Source: Neodiprion pinetum (lineage: Eukaryota; Arthropoda; Insecta; Hymenoptera; Diprionidae). From it: DNA of 64,000 nucleotides. Positions within the stretch are counted from its first letter, which is position 1. Every line of letters begins with the position of its first letter. Position numbers and translations under genes: made by a program. The notes below the pieces were generated by a model. That model ran no database searches, was not told the DNA's origin, and saw only the letters and a program-made list of their open reading frames with translations. Location of the stretch: NCBI RefSeq assembly GCF_021155775.2, contig NC_060235.2, forward strand, positions 34,698,607 to 34,762,606, written 5' to 3'. Below are positions 36,870-50,350 of this stretch, in pieces.

Positions 36870-37244
36870 GTAGAGAACCCGGTACTCGAAATCTGCGGAG
36901 CGCGATTCTTATACGTCCTCTCTACTGCGCGGTTGTTTCCGGACTGAGGAATTCGGCTATCAGATTTTCGTTGTCTATGATTACTATAAATGGATGACGT
37001 CAACAGCAAAAAAATTTTGGGCGACGTCACTTTCTGAACATTCGAACATCCGGACATCCAAATTCTGGTTTCCAACTCTAATACTATGTATGATGTATGA
37101 TGTATGATATGACATGATGTGTAATGATTTCAGTTTTTACATTTCGGACAAGAAATACGCACTTCATCTTTCCTGCCGATTCCAAACTTAAGCGGCTAGG
37201 CCCTTCGATGGTCAGCCTTTGAATGAAGATAAATTCTTCAGTTA
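36870..37244 (-). repeat. Outer right terminal repeat
   Basis: Inverse of 25,937-26,290, ending TTCTTCAGTTA at 37,244. A CTACTGCGCGG block, a segment of about 60 bp not found in the inner copies (about 36,965-37,020) and an ATGATGTATGATG microsatellite (37,085-37,120) are present. Confidence 0.75.
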
Positions 37245-37611
37245 ACGACTTCTTTTACCGGCGTGGTCAGTTGTTACTTGGTTGATAATACGTGAAACTG
37301 CTATTATCCTCAAACCCACCCAGACCCGTCAGACTGTCACGAAAAATGACCCAGGGCTGTGTATCTTTACATATCTTTAGTCAACGCTTGAGACTGAAGT
37401 GGGATAGAAGCACGAGGTTCATATCTATGTCGTGTATCTATTCTTCGTTGTAAGTTCCAAGGTTTGCCGCCAAATTGTGTAACTGTTGTATACACACACC
37501 ACGCGTCAAATCGGACCGTAGTTGGTTTTTGTTGTGTGTACAACATAAGTAGTTTGATTTTGTTCCGAGAATATACTCTTACCGAATATATCGTTTTAAC
37601 AACGTCATATA
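37245..37611 (+). promoter_or_regulatory. MCM2 upstream region
   Basis: Only 367 bp separate the end of the foldback complex from the MCM2 start codon, so promoter and 5' UTR should lie here, unless transcription starts inside the repeat. I see no certain core motif or E2F site. Confidence 0.4.
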
Positions 37612-40600
37612 ATGTCGGTAAGTGGTTTATCACATCGGTATTGTTTTCCTGACGTATTGTTGTGTATGTACATCTAGCCTGTGTTTAACCAAACAAAACC
37701 TCAGAACAAACGTTTGTTCCACATGAAATATATCGTCTATTGCATTGTTGAAGATATAATTGTTTATAGTATGTTTGGAAATGACTTGGCAAATTTTTCT
37801 GTTTTTTTTTTCACTAAGTCAAAGACCTAAACTCACAAGCACAACTGTTTGTATGCAAATTGCATTGATTATTTATAATAACAGAGTCAGGCAAGTTCCC
37901 CGGTGCCTTCCGGGAGACGAGATCAGCTTACATCACCGCCTCACGAAATGGAAGAACCTTTTGAAGATGAAGGCAATTTGCTCGGAGCTGATACAGATAA
38001 CGAAATGATCGAGGAAGAAGAAGATGGTGAAGAATTATTTGGCGATAACATGGAGGCGTAAGTGGTGTCTTGAGACTAAAACATGTGAGAGTCTTAATTT
38101 TCAATTAAATACTCTTCTTCGTATAGTGATTATCGCCCAATGCCTGCCTTGGATCGTTATGATCCAAAAATCGTCGATGACGAAGACTATTCTGAAATAT
38201 CCCAAGGGGACCGAGCGGCTGCAGAAAGAGAAATGCGCAAGCGAGATCGTGAAGTTGGAATTATCAGAGATGATAGAGATCTTCTTTATGGTAAAATTAC
38301 ATTAATTCATAAGTGAAAGTAGGTGATGATGTGTATAACATCTAAACATACAACTTTATTTTCTATTCTACAACTTATTAGATGAAAGCGATGATGACGA
38401 AGTACCCAAACAAAAGCGTCGAATGGCTGAAAAAGCAGCTGCTGGTGAAATTGAAGATTCAGAGGTGCAGAAATTCAACAGAATTATTACTAAATTAATT
38501 TCTGATACATTTTTTCTAATGATTAGCATTCAATTTTGATTGTAGATGATCGAATCCATTGAGAATTTAGAAGACACGAAAGGTCACACTATCAAAGAGT
38601 GGGTTATGATGTTGGGACCACGTACTGAAATTGCTAACAGATTCAAGAGTTTCCTAAGAACACACGTCAATGCCAAAGGACATCACATGTACAAGGAGCG
38701 CATACGCCGAATGTGTGAAAGTAATCAGGTAACACGATATATCATACATTTTTTAAAACTAATGATAATCTCTTACAAAGATCACGTAGAGAAGCATATT
38801 CTAGCAAGTTCTTATCTTACTACAATATGCCTTTTGGCGATATACAATAATTTTTTATGCTACAGTCTAGTTTTGTTGTGGAGTTCCCTATTCTCGCTGG
38901 AAAGGAACATGTGTTGGCATACTTTCTACCCGAAGCTCCCGTGCAAATGTTAGAAATATTTGATGAAGTAGCTAAGGACCTGGTTCTAACTATTTTTCCT
39001 AGTTATGAGAGAGTTTCCACTGAAATCCATGTCAGGATATCAGAATTGCCGCTCATTGAAGAATTGCGAACGTTCAGGTAAATATACATGAATTCAGACT
39101 TGGGAGAAGTAAATATATAAATTATAATTACATTGCGTTAATCATGTGAAATTGTATAACGACACTTGGTACCAATATCTTCAAGTTGATGTGGTATATT
39201 CACATCGTAATTGTAACGTCCAAGTGCCATTGTGTTTCAGAAAGTTACATTTAAACCAGTTGGTGAGGACGTTGGGCGTTGTCACTGCCACAACGGGAGT
39301 TTTACCACAGTTGTCAGTTGTTAAATATGATTGTAAAAAGTGTGGATACGTCCTTGGCCCGTTCACGCAAATGCAAAGTCAAGAAGTTGATCCTGGCTCT
39401 TGTCCTGAGTGTCAAAGCAGTGGACCCTTCACCGTAATTATGTTGAAAATCATTTACAGTAATTTTTTAGCAGATTTGTATTAAAATTTAGCTGAACATA
39501 CTTCAATATCACGTTATTTATTGTTTTCAGATTAATATGGAGCAAACGGTTTATCGAAATTATCAAAAGGTAACAATACAAGAGTCTCCAGGTAGAATTC
39601 CAGCCGGGAGAATACCTCGCAGTAAGGACTGCATCCTGCTTGCCGATCTCTGTGATCGATGTAAGCCTGGAGATGAAGTTGACGTGACTGCCATTTATAG
39701 TAATAATTATGACGGTTCTCTGAATACTGAACAGGTAAATTATACTTTTATGTGCACAAATGTAGCGTGATTACATTGTAAAATGTATATGTCAAAATCT
39801 GTGGCTACTAGTTTTACTTAAAATAAATGTCAATTATAAACTCGTTGTATTCTCTTAACAATTTAATGTATTTATTATAGGGCTTTCCTGTATTTTCAAC
39901 GGTATTGTTAGCCAATCATCTTGTTGTAAAGGATTGCAAAGAAATTGTTCAATCATTAACTGATGAGGATGTTTCCAGTATTTTGGCCTTAAGCAAAGAT
40001 CATCGGGTAGCTGACCGTATCATAGCTAGTATTGCACCATCCATCTATGGCCACGAATTCATAAAGCGAGCGCTAGCACTTGCTTTATTCGGTGGAGAAT
40101 CAAAAAATCCCGGTACGCCATATTGAAGAATATGATATACAAGAATTTATTATGTTTCCAAAAGAGTTACATGCTTGATTGATATATTGAAATATTTTTT
40201 GCAATTAGGCCAGAAGCACAAAGTGAGAGGTGATATAAACGTTTTGCTTTGTGGAGACCCAGGAACAGCGAAATCACAGTTCTTAAAATACACCGAAAAA
40301 ATTGCACCCAGAGCTGTATTCACAACAGGTCAGGGCGCTTCTGCAGTGGGTCTTACTGCATATGTAAGCCGTTCACACACCACGCGAGAATGGACGTTAG
40401 AAGCTGGTGCTTTGGTTCTTGCAGATCAGGGTGTTTGCCTTATAGACGAGTTTGACAAAGTTAGTAAATACGATCTTATGATCGTTCGAAATCAGTGTGA
40501 AAAATATTGTCGTACATCAATCTTGACTGTATTTGTAGATGAACGACCAGGATAGAACATCTATACACGAAGCAATGGAACAGCAAAGTATTTCTATTTC

Positions 40601-42158
40601 AAAAGCTGGAATCGTCACTTCTCTACAAGCCAGATGCTCTGTTATAGCAGCCTCGAATCCAATTGGTGGACGATACGATGCCAGCATGACTTTTTCAGAA
40701 AACGTAAGGTGCATAGTTTCTGCATGAATAAATTTTAAATTTCCTCAGTTCAAATTTAGGCAAGTAATACTGATAGTTCCTGACTGGTAGTACTTTTTGC
40801 AAATCTGTTGCCTAAACAATGTTAAGGTACTTAAAAATGTATTGAAGTAGTCCTGATTTTTCAAGGGATACGCCCGATGCTAAAAAAAAAAACCAGCTAG
40901 GGGATTGAGGCAAACATTAATTTGATATTTTTGAATCTTGTTAATTATAGAGCTGAAAAACAGAAGTATATTTTTTCGTAGGTAAAATATTAAGTATAAG
41001 AGTTCTTATTCCTGATAATTTTTGAACATTGTTACAGGTAAATTTGTCGGAGCCGATTCTCTCCCGATTCGATATTCTGTGTGTAGTGCGGGATGAAGTA
41101 GATCCAATGCAAGATCGGCATTTGGCTAAGTTCGTTATTGCTTCGCACATTAAACATCATCCTAATAATGCGAATAGAACAGTTCCACCTAGTCTTGAAG
41201 AAAATCATACGAATTTGTCCATTCCACAAGATCTCCTGAAGAAATATATTGTGTATGCGCGACAAAACATCCATCCTAAACTTACTAATATGGATCAAGA
41301 TAAGGTGGCAAAAATGTACAGTCAATTGAGACAGGAGAGTTTAGTGAGTGGCACAACTACTAAGTAAATTTAATCGATAAGATTTATCTATAATAGACCA
41401 TTTCACTAGAAACTGTCATGTGTTGAACATAGATTTGAGTGGCTGCTCCATTTGGGCGACATATTTTCTTGTTTTCTTGTGCTGTGAATTTTGACTCTCT
41501 CTATTTTTATGGCCAGGCAACAGGAAGCCTTCCAATTACGGTTCGTCATATTGAAAGTATGATACGAATGGCAGAAGCAAGTGCTAAAATGCATCTCAGG
41601 GATCATGTGCGAGAAGAAGACGTAAATCTTGCTATCAGAATGATGCTTGAGAGCTTCGTAGATACACAGAAATATTCTGTTATGAAATCTATGCGACAAG
41701 TGAGTAGCATGATATGTTGTAAAGTCTATGCACATAGACTATTCATGTCGCTATCAAAAACACATCAACTTTGTTACAGACTTTCCAGAAATATCTTTCA
41801 TACAAAAAGGATCACAGCGAGTTGCTGTATTACATTCTTCGTCAAATAACTTTGGATACATTGACATTCAAGAGAGCGTTCCAAGGTGGACCAGTTACAA
41901 CCATTGAAATTTCTGAAAAAGATTTAATGGATAAGGTAAATTATTGATTTACAACTGCTATTTTTATACATCCACACGGTTTTTCTTAATATGAATTGTT
42001 GTGTTAAATCTTTCGAATTGTCTTTACAGGCTAAGCAGATAGATATTCATAATCTACACCCATTCTACGAGAGCGACATATTCAAATCAAACAACTTCGT
42101 TTATGATCCCAAAAGAAAAGTGATAGTACAAACTATGCCTGATGTATCTAATGACTGA
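37612..42158 (+). CDS. Mcm2: DNA replication licensing factor MCM2
   Basis: Fifteen coding exons with consistent phases: 37612-37617, 37885-38057, 38127-38290, 38382-38464, 38546-38728, 38866-39077, 39241-39433, 39531-39734, 39881-40112, 40209-40459, 40539-40703, 41038-41343, 41517-41699, 41780-41935 and 42030-42158. They encode 879 residues (human 904). MCM2 is one subunit of the MCM2-7 ring that is loaded at origins and unwinds DNA in S phase. An acidic, Ser-rich N-terminal tail precedes YRPMPALDRYD. The zinc finger uses Cys 305, 308, 328 and 331. Walker A GDPGTAKS lies at 499-506, Walker B LIDEFD at 561-566 and the arginine finger SRFD at 631-634. The C-terminal winged-helix part runs to the TGA. 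Exon 1 holds only two codons (Met-Ser) before GTAAGT. All key residues are intact. The donor after exon 4 (GTGCAG) is weak but the only one keeping the frame. Confidence 0.97.
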
Positions 42159-42216
42159 AGAAAACGATAACACGAGATCAGTGAAGTGGCGTTAAAGACT
42201 ACTGTTTCCAGGTGAA

Positions 42217-42222
42217 AATAAA
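42217..42222 (+). terminator. MCM2 polyadenylation signal
   Basis: AATAAA 59 bp after the MCM2 stop codon, the first canonical signal downstream, implying a short 3' UTR ending near 42,240. Confidence 0.6.
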
Positions 42223-42239
42223 AACTCATTGTGTGCCTT

Positions 42240-45200
42240 TTACAACCGCATGTTAAGTGAAGTTTTGTTACTTCCTTGAATCCAGTAATTGTTAAATTCG
42301 AGGGATTATTCGAATTCAGTTTCTGTTGATTATAACTGTAAACCTACCGCATGTATTTTGTATACGTGATAACAAATATGGCTCCTTAAAGCAAGACGTG
42401 TCTGATTTGAAAAGACTAGTAATAACTAACTGTCAGTCAAAGTCGAAGAGTTTCAACTGTATGTCGAAGATACGACCAGTAGGTATTTCTTCTTTCTATG
42501 GTTTATGTACTAAAATTTTACGGCAGGACATGTTTGTGCACGGTCTCAAATCACTACGCTCAGCGCTTTAAGAGTAACAACAAAGATTAAAAATAAATTC
42601 CGTTCTCTCGTAGCTGTTTATCCCACGATGTTCTCGATGTTGTTCTTACTTTCCTGACCGTCCAATTAGTTAGTAAAGATTCCTACCATTCAATCCGGTG
42701 ACAAAACGGTTCTGCTTCTCAAAATCGTAAATGAACCACCGTGAAGCCAGTTGTATTTTTTCCGTCTTTCGTGCGATTTTAGAAAACGCTAGAATAAATT
42801 TACTTAGATACAATATTTCGTCATCGCAGTCGAAATGGATTAGTTATTCATCTTCTGACACTCGCTCTCAAAGCCATTTTCCACTATTATCCCAATAGTT
42901 GGTTAAATCTTTGTATCGGTAGTGAGTGGGTACATGCTGGCCACATATTGCAGCAATTATAATACCGAATAAGACTTGGCTTTCGGGATGGAGTAGCGTT
43001 GAGGAACGATTTGTTGCCAACGTTTCGCGAACATTGCAGCTTAATTTATCAGGACGAGGGGTAACCTGATACTGAGTAAGTGTAATACCGAAAATGAAAT
43101 TATGACCAAACAAAATTCGTTCCTATAATGCACTTCCCCCCAGTGCGTGGTTTATACTTCTACTCCCGCTTAATTAAGTGACCTGGGTTGAAAAGTGGCA
43201 CCTTAGGCCCGCCCCACTGGTATGAAAAACGGCCATATTCATGCCTGTGTTATATAAAACATATTACATTTGTATGTTGTGTGATTCGATATTTTTATCC
43301 TCTAGTCTTCAACGTATACGTGATACAACAACGATATACAAATAAACTGCAGCTGTGTCCAACTCTTTTTGTTTAGGTTCAGCTCGATGCTCACACCGGC
43401 CGCAGTATATCCTCAAGATTTCGAAAATATCGGGCAGGGCGTGCGATAAAATGCTTTTCCCCCATGGTCAGCGAGTCGAACAATGACTAACAGCGGGTTC
43501 TACCCTGATGTCTTTTCCTCCTCCCACGTTTCTGCGTGACGTGCTTATTTCTTGCTCTGTTCCGCCGTGAAAGATAGGAATAGAATCGTTGCCCGCTGTT
43601 CCGCGTGCAGGAGTGGGGAATTGCAAAATAAATGCAAGGTGTCGTTCTCGTTCGAAAGTAGGTAAAGCGGTGTGTAGGGAATGAAGTTCAACTCGCGGTC
43701 GCTGGTGGGCACCAGTAGAGCCGCAACTCGTAGAGGTCATTTCAATTTTCAGACACAAGTAATTACGCGAATAGATAGCTAGGCAACTACAGCGTGGGTA
43801 TCGGTCACGATCGAGTGAGATTCAGTGTGACGGGTTCGCCAATGAGCCCAAGGCACAGGTGCAGCATTCATCTCCATATAAACAACCACCTGTTGGTCAT
43901 CCGTGATCCTCTGACTCGGCATCATACGCGGTCTGCCGCAAATCGTGTCGCAATAATGCATCTGCAGGAAGGTTTCCGTCATCGAAATTCAGTCTAACCG
44001 GGATATCGTGAAAATAAAAGACCCACTCTTTGCGGCAATGCAGAATCCTATCTCAATTGACAAAGCAATGACTACAATCTATGACGCTATGCGCGCAGAG
44101 GATCGATTAGCTGATCGATTTGCATTTAAGCGTAACTAATTTAATGCAGGGCACGGATGCATATATGCAAAGCTAAATCCCTACGGCCAGCAAACGGCGG
44201 GGTTTCACTGCTGTTCATTTGCCGTTTGCACCCAGAGGATATTTCCAATTTGCATCTCAATACCTCGCATTGAAATTGGCCATACGACACGCCGCATAGG
44301 CAGTCACTATCTACTTTCTGTACGATGTATAATTTTTCCGATATCTCAGCTCACGCAGTCTGCAAGTTCTATCGCCTGAGATTGTTGAATAAAAGAAATC
44401 ATCGCCTCTCGAGAGTGCGATGATGATTCGAAATTGAACACTGTCACGGATAATGGAATAAATTATACCGCATGGGAATAGTTTGCGTCGCAACGACAAT
44501 CCGAGTATCTTAAGAGTGACAGGACAAGGTGTGACGTATGCCGCGACTTGAAAGGTTGAGTCTTAAATTAAGACAATCCCCGAGTGTGCGGAGGTGTCGA
44601 TAATGAACCTGGGAGTTAATTAGCCAGAGAGGTGAAGCGACAGGCGCCGCGTCGTGGAATACTGATTCCACGTCCGCTACCCTATCCAGCCGCAACCTGA
44701 CTGAAACGTCACGTAATTTACACTGCATAGTCGCTGTTCGCTTATGCTTGCGATACTTGTTATCCAGCCAATTAACAATGAAGGCCTAGCCTTCATTCTG
44801 CCCCCCCCCCCGCCAACACACCTGATCGAATATTCCCCCGCCCAGCCAAGATCAAGATGAGCAATTGATCCGCGAAAGTTATTTTCCAATTCCCAGAGTC
44901 TAGCTCGAAATATTAGGAATAATCGTCGAATCTATTTCACATAATTAACTTCGAAAATTTGCTATGAAAATTTTTCCTGATCCGCAAAGGGAAGGACGAT
45001 TCCAGTGCGCGCTTTCGGCATCGCGAAGATGGCCTTCGGTCTTGCTTGGGACGTGCGATTGTATTTGGCACGACACAGAGGGCGAAGGACGGCCGGGTCA
45101 ATCTACCGGACATCTGTGGACGCCGTCGGAGAGTGCTTCCATTACACTGGGCGGTGGTCCCTCATTATATCGAGGGTAGAGGAGCCCAGTCCACGGCACA

Positions 45201-48200
45201 GATCTGATAGCCACACGATTTATGGGGACCCTGATGGTTCATTTAGTGCTGACAACGAGAACAGGGGCGGTCGAAGATGCGTCTGCGTGTAGGAAAAAGT
45301 TGGCTGCATATGCCTGCAGCAAGTACCGTAGCCAATCGGAGCTGATACTGATCAGGCCACAAGTGAATCGGCTCGGATTTTAATAAACTGTCATTTTAAA
45401 TTGAGTCTGCGGCAGATTTCTTATAAAGAAATGAGACTTTCTTTTGGGGCCTGTCTCCTGTTTTACAATTAGCTGTAAGGAGCAGAGCTGTATATGTATA
45501 ATGAACGCAAGTACCATATGAATTGTGGAATTCAACGATCTGTTTTACAATTATTGCAAACACAATAATCACTCCGTTTATACGCCTCATTCGGAAAACA
45601 CACACATGTATATAACGCGCGCTATTTGACCGGGCGGTGACGTAATTTCTTGCCAATTAGGTAGGTACGAAGTATCTGTTGCTGCAGGTGCATTTAGGTT
45701 AGATAATGGTGCCGTTGGAAAGAAGTGTATTCACAAAGTGAAGGGTGCGATAGCACTTTCTGACTGACGTGAATTAAGACATTAGGGTCATCGCGGTAAG
45801 TGCTGCCTGCTACCAAAAGTTAATTTTTTAATTGCTTCATTCGGGACGTAGTGAAAGGGTTGTCCGATTCTGCATACCAAGTCCACGTTACCTGACGGCG
45901 CACTTCATCCTCATAACTTTTTCCTCGCGGGTGGGAACCACGGCGTTTCTACGTAGCCAAAAAATCGGCCTCTCGCTCGACGTCTTCTACAATTTCATGT
46001 AAAATACAATGTATGTGTGCTTGGCAGAATTTCAAACCATGAATCATGGGTCTGCTTTTTGCCCGATCGATGATAATAAACTTTTTAACCACGTTCTTTC
46101 CTATAATTATCGGGCATTAACACCTTAGGTATCTACGTTTTCCTTATTCCGAACACGATTCTGAATCTAACCTACCATTCAGCGGACAAGAGTAAAAAAG
46201 TCTTCACTACAGTACGAGTTTGTTTATTCAACCTGGACGATCTGGCATTCCTGTTAATTGTTACCGTAATTGTTACATTATTGATGTTAGTGCAATAGTA
46301 TCGTATACTGTGGGAATACCGCGGTATTTTACAATCTGCTGTATGTACATGATAACTGATATGTGTGGATATGAATTGTTACGGTAAATTGCCCAATCTG
46401 AATACACGTGCATATGTCGGAGAACCAAGCGAAACATTTATATTTCTCTTTGTTGGGGGCATTTTAAAATTCAACTGAAAGAGTAGGAAATATTCATGAA
46501 GAAGAACAATAAGAAATACGAGAAATTAAGAAGCTAGGAAAGACTAACGAATCCGGAATTAAAAATAGTGCTTATGCTTGTTTCTTTAAAATTCTTCCGA
46601 CAAAAATTTGTTACGTTACCCAGGAACTAGAGATACTTTTCAATTCCCGTCACTTTGAATACTGCGTTCTGTCCTTTCAAGCCTTATGAACATCAAACAC
46701 TGTCATATACATGGCTCACGTATCAACTAAAATTGGCATGGATATTTGTTGTTCATGTTACTCCTGTCCCGTATCTGACTTGTATTACGTAAAATTTGAT
46801 AATACGTTGCACAAGGTACCCACAACTAAGTTATCGACAGGAAGCGCACGCTTCCGGATTAATTGTAGTATTTTCACTTGACAAATATTTCCTGTCTATA
46901 TTTTGTTCTGAGGAATTTGATCATACCCCCGCAGTGAAATTTCCAAAGAGGTGCATATCTGCGATAATTTTGCGGCTCTGTTCCAGTATTCGAGCGGTCA
47001 TACAGAGAAATTTAGCATGGCGTACTAACGTGCAGAGATATACATACTTTCACTATATACTCGGAATCATCAAACAGGCGAATGATTACTGTGATTGCTT
47101 TTATTGCGATAGTAAAATTCCGCTACTAGCGAGCGCGAAGAGTGAATCGAAAACGTTTGACAAGCGTGAGATAAGTAACAAGAAAACGCAAGTTAGAAGG
47201 GTACGCATATAGATGCATAGCATAACATACGGTTTATGTGCGATTATAGAAATAATACTGCTGACCAGATATCCGCAATAACGGAGTTTAAATACCTGTA
47301 GTAAATGGCCAATCACTGATATCAGTTTTAACTGTTTTAAGTTACGAGAGACCTCAACGGGCAGTTTATTAAAGTTGAACGCTTTCTAGATTACATTACC
47401 TGACATGATTTAATAGCTACGAGAAGCTCACGCGGTTATAGTCCAGGAATGATAACGACATGATTTCCGAGTGGTTCACTTGGATCAATGGGAGAGAGAT
47501 TCGCAGACGAAACGAGACTTGGAAAATCAACAAATAAATAAGAAATGCACAAAAAAAGTTGTGCCGCTGTAGCGACTTAGGGCAATATAACCGCCGTGTA
47601 CGGAAAATCCTGATATTCCCCTACGTAGGTATTGCATAAGGCCTGCGAGTCCGTTTAATTTATTCATGGGTGAAATTGAATCTAATCCAAAGATATCGGA
47701 ATCGTTGTAAACTTCTACGTTTTATTTAGACATAACGCTCTGCGGACGTTTAATGAAACTTCAGGCAACTACATCGGGAACTAGGAGATAATTACTCGTG
47801 AGAATATACTCTTGCAAATTGCGCATATTATAAATTCAGATTGTTAGTTCCTTAGATCATGATTTGATATGAATTGACAGCCGCCGTTAAACGCCTCTAA
47901 TTCATTAATATACTTGGTATACTAATTATTGATATCTCGTAACCACGTACGCGGAGCCGAGCGATATTACGGTATAAATAATTTGAATAGTTGGCCGAGC
48001 GCGAGTCGCCTCCAAGTAATCAGCTGGGTGCCTATAATCGGGATGTCGGTATTAAAAACAATAAGCGGAAAAAATAAACCTGCCTACGTAAAAGCAGCTT
48101 AAGGGGGTGCCCTGGTCGATTTCGACGTTGTCGTATATATCTCCAAATATCGAAGTCCACGTATTTCAAACGCGAAAAAGGGCTTAAGAGCGGCATTCTT

Positions 48201-49289
48201 TACAAAATTATGAAAGAAAAAACAAAAAAAAAAACACTACAGTACATTTTCATTTGATGCAGAAATATAAAGAAATAGCACGGATTCTACAAAAGTGCGA
48301 TAGTAAATTAAATTATTAGCATTCATGCCATTTCTTTAATTCTGCGTGAAATGAAAATGGGTTGGAATGTTTTTGTTCAGAATTAAGTATAGAATGGGGC
48401 TGTGACGCCTTTTTTTTTTAAATCGACTAGGGCGTTCCCTTGACATTGCATTGATGCGGATAATGTGCGTTGATGTTTAGCATCGCAAAATCGGACAGGT
48501 ATACGGTCAATTGAATGGCACTTATTTTTATTCCACAGTTTCCTTTTACCGGTGAAAAGGAAGGGAGGCTCGTTCGAGAACTTGTTCCGTTACACGTCGT
48601 AACCGTAGCGGAGCGAGAACTGCTACACGTAGAGCAAATAGTCTAGTTTAGAGTGCGGTGAATATAAGACATGTACGTCATACTGTGAGTAAAAGTATTG
48701 TAGCGTTGTCGGATTGGGCGCGCGATTCGCTTAACCTTGATTGACTTGGCAAAGGCGCAAAGTAAACACGGCAGGAGTCGGCGCAACGATCTACCTTTCT
48801 AACCTGGAGTTAATCGTGCCAGTGAACTGATTCAAGCATTATGCAATTATGTTTACGGTGCAATCTTGCCTTGCTTGTAGAAAATTTGCGGCACTACCGA
48901 CCAAGCGACACTTTAATTATACCGTTTTGCTCGCTCTTTCGCCGTTCCCAAAGCCCAGTTTTCATCACCCGGTCACCGATTTACGCCCGTGATTTCCGCT
49001 CCCATTGTATACGCATATTACAGCTCTTCGTATAACGCGATTCGCAACACTATGAAAACGAATCTGGTTCCTTTTATTTCAGATACAAAGTTACCGATAA
49101 ACCTCGGTAGTTTGCGGTTAATCTTCAGCTGTCGGGAAAAACGTTAGACACAATGGGTGTATGCACACGTATCGTCATTGGGGTAAGGTAGAATAATTGA
49201 TAGTAATTACTGTGGCGCGGTGAGTGAAAGAAAAGAAATGTAAATAACCGACAGAGATACGTAAGTACCTTACGGTTTCGTAAAGAAAG
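42240..49289. other. Non-genic stretch
   Basis: No supported gene. The longest frames (96 codons minus at 43,468; 95 plus at 45,005; 138 plus at 46,796) show no domain, no exon chain and competing frames. A run of eleven C occurs at 44,801-44,811. Confidence 0.5.
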
Positions 49290-50350
49290 TGCGTGCACGC
49301 TAAGCGCAAACCGAGAGCACGCACCTTAAGATGCCGTGGGAATCGTGACTCCATTGCTCCTAAGTCAGAACCAAACCGTGCATGGCTGCACTCCACATGC
49401 CTTTGTAAGCTCTACCGAGAGGTGCCTGGGGAGCATCTGGTGATCGACCAGCAAGGACAGATATCTTCGCAGCCGGGGAAGCGAATGGAGGCGAAGGTAG
49501 TCACCTGCTAACCCTGGTGCTTGTGATCAACGAGAAACTACCAGGACCGTGTTCACCGTAATGATCGGTGTGGTTCGCCGGTCGTCGCGTCCCTCTTTGG
49601 CACGGGCAAATATCGGAACCCAGAGGAACCGAGGGATCCTCTGCAAGGTCCTCGACCATGCTCGCTTCCGTTTCGTTTCTCAGGGTGACACAGAGAAGTT
49701 TGCCGCTGACGGTGCACAGAGACCTCATTTTCGTATCCGATGATCACGAGCTATCCTAGTGATCAGACGTCAGTAATGACCCGCTGCAGGGTGTTTTGAA
49801 CCGATGTGAGCGCGGACCTTAAGAGTAAAGTTTGTCGGTCAGTGGGAGCGCTAATGTATAAAATGAGGGTTTTCTCTCCCATAATGGGACGCCGGAGTAA
49901 GTTGTCGACGGCCCGAAGGCACGCGGACGCAGAGGTCACGAGAGGTGGAGACGGAAGCGGGATGAAAACTCTGCAGCTAGATTTATTATCATCCATCTTT
50001 CGTGTAGTTTTCCCGCAGGTGGGTATAGTATATACGACTTTGCGGCAGGAGTTCCATTTCCGGAGAATGGCGACGAGTGGACGAGCGATGCCGATGTCGA
50101 TGCGGTGCATAGCGTGGAGAATTCCTTCCAGGAGACGGCTTATAACGAGAGTTAATTTATGTATCCCATATGGAAGGTGTCAACCCAGCGGAAGAGGCTG
50201 CAAGGGGCAACCTGTAACAACTATGGCTTGTACGCGAGAGTCGCATCGATTAAATATGTCAATGGCACTGAGCGTTTCTAAATGCATAAGTGATCAACGC
50301 TCTTGGATTATAACTTTAAGGAAAGCACGCATGGATTTCTATACCTGAAT
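49290..50350. other. GC-richer, ORF-dense patch of unknown nature
   Basis: This kilobase is richer in GC than its surroundings and is open in several frames on both strands, including 180 codons plus (49,806-50,348), 115 minus (49,763-50,110) and 75 minus (49,501-49,728). No frame shows a motif I know. It could be a decayed gene, a UTR or chance in GC-rich DNA. Confidence 0.25.

Larger units (their letters stand above)
25937..37244. mobile_element. Foldback-like nested inverted-repeat complex, 11.3 kb
   Basis: Four related ends with the pattern (T)AACTGAA or TCACTGAA followed by ATATCTTC and ACCATCGAAGGGCC occur at 25,937 and 28,681 (pointing right) and at 34,627 and 37,244 (pointing left). 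Each leads through a CATCATAC-type microsatellite into a conserved CGCGCAGTAGAG segment and then into tandem arrays. The inner pair lies inside a larger palindrome (27,708-35,605) whose arms also include non-element-like DNA. Long inverted repeats built of tandem subrepeats are the hallmark of Drosophila Foldback and Galileo elements. No transposase frame is visible, so the complex would be non-autonomous. I found no target-site duplication at the outer ends. Whether it is one element, two nested ones or an inverted duplication is inference. Confidence 0.6.

Noticed and set aside
46796..47212. 138-codon plus ORF
   Set aside because: Mixed composition without any recognisable motif; no supporting exons.
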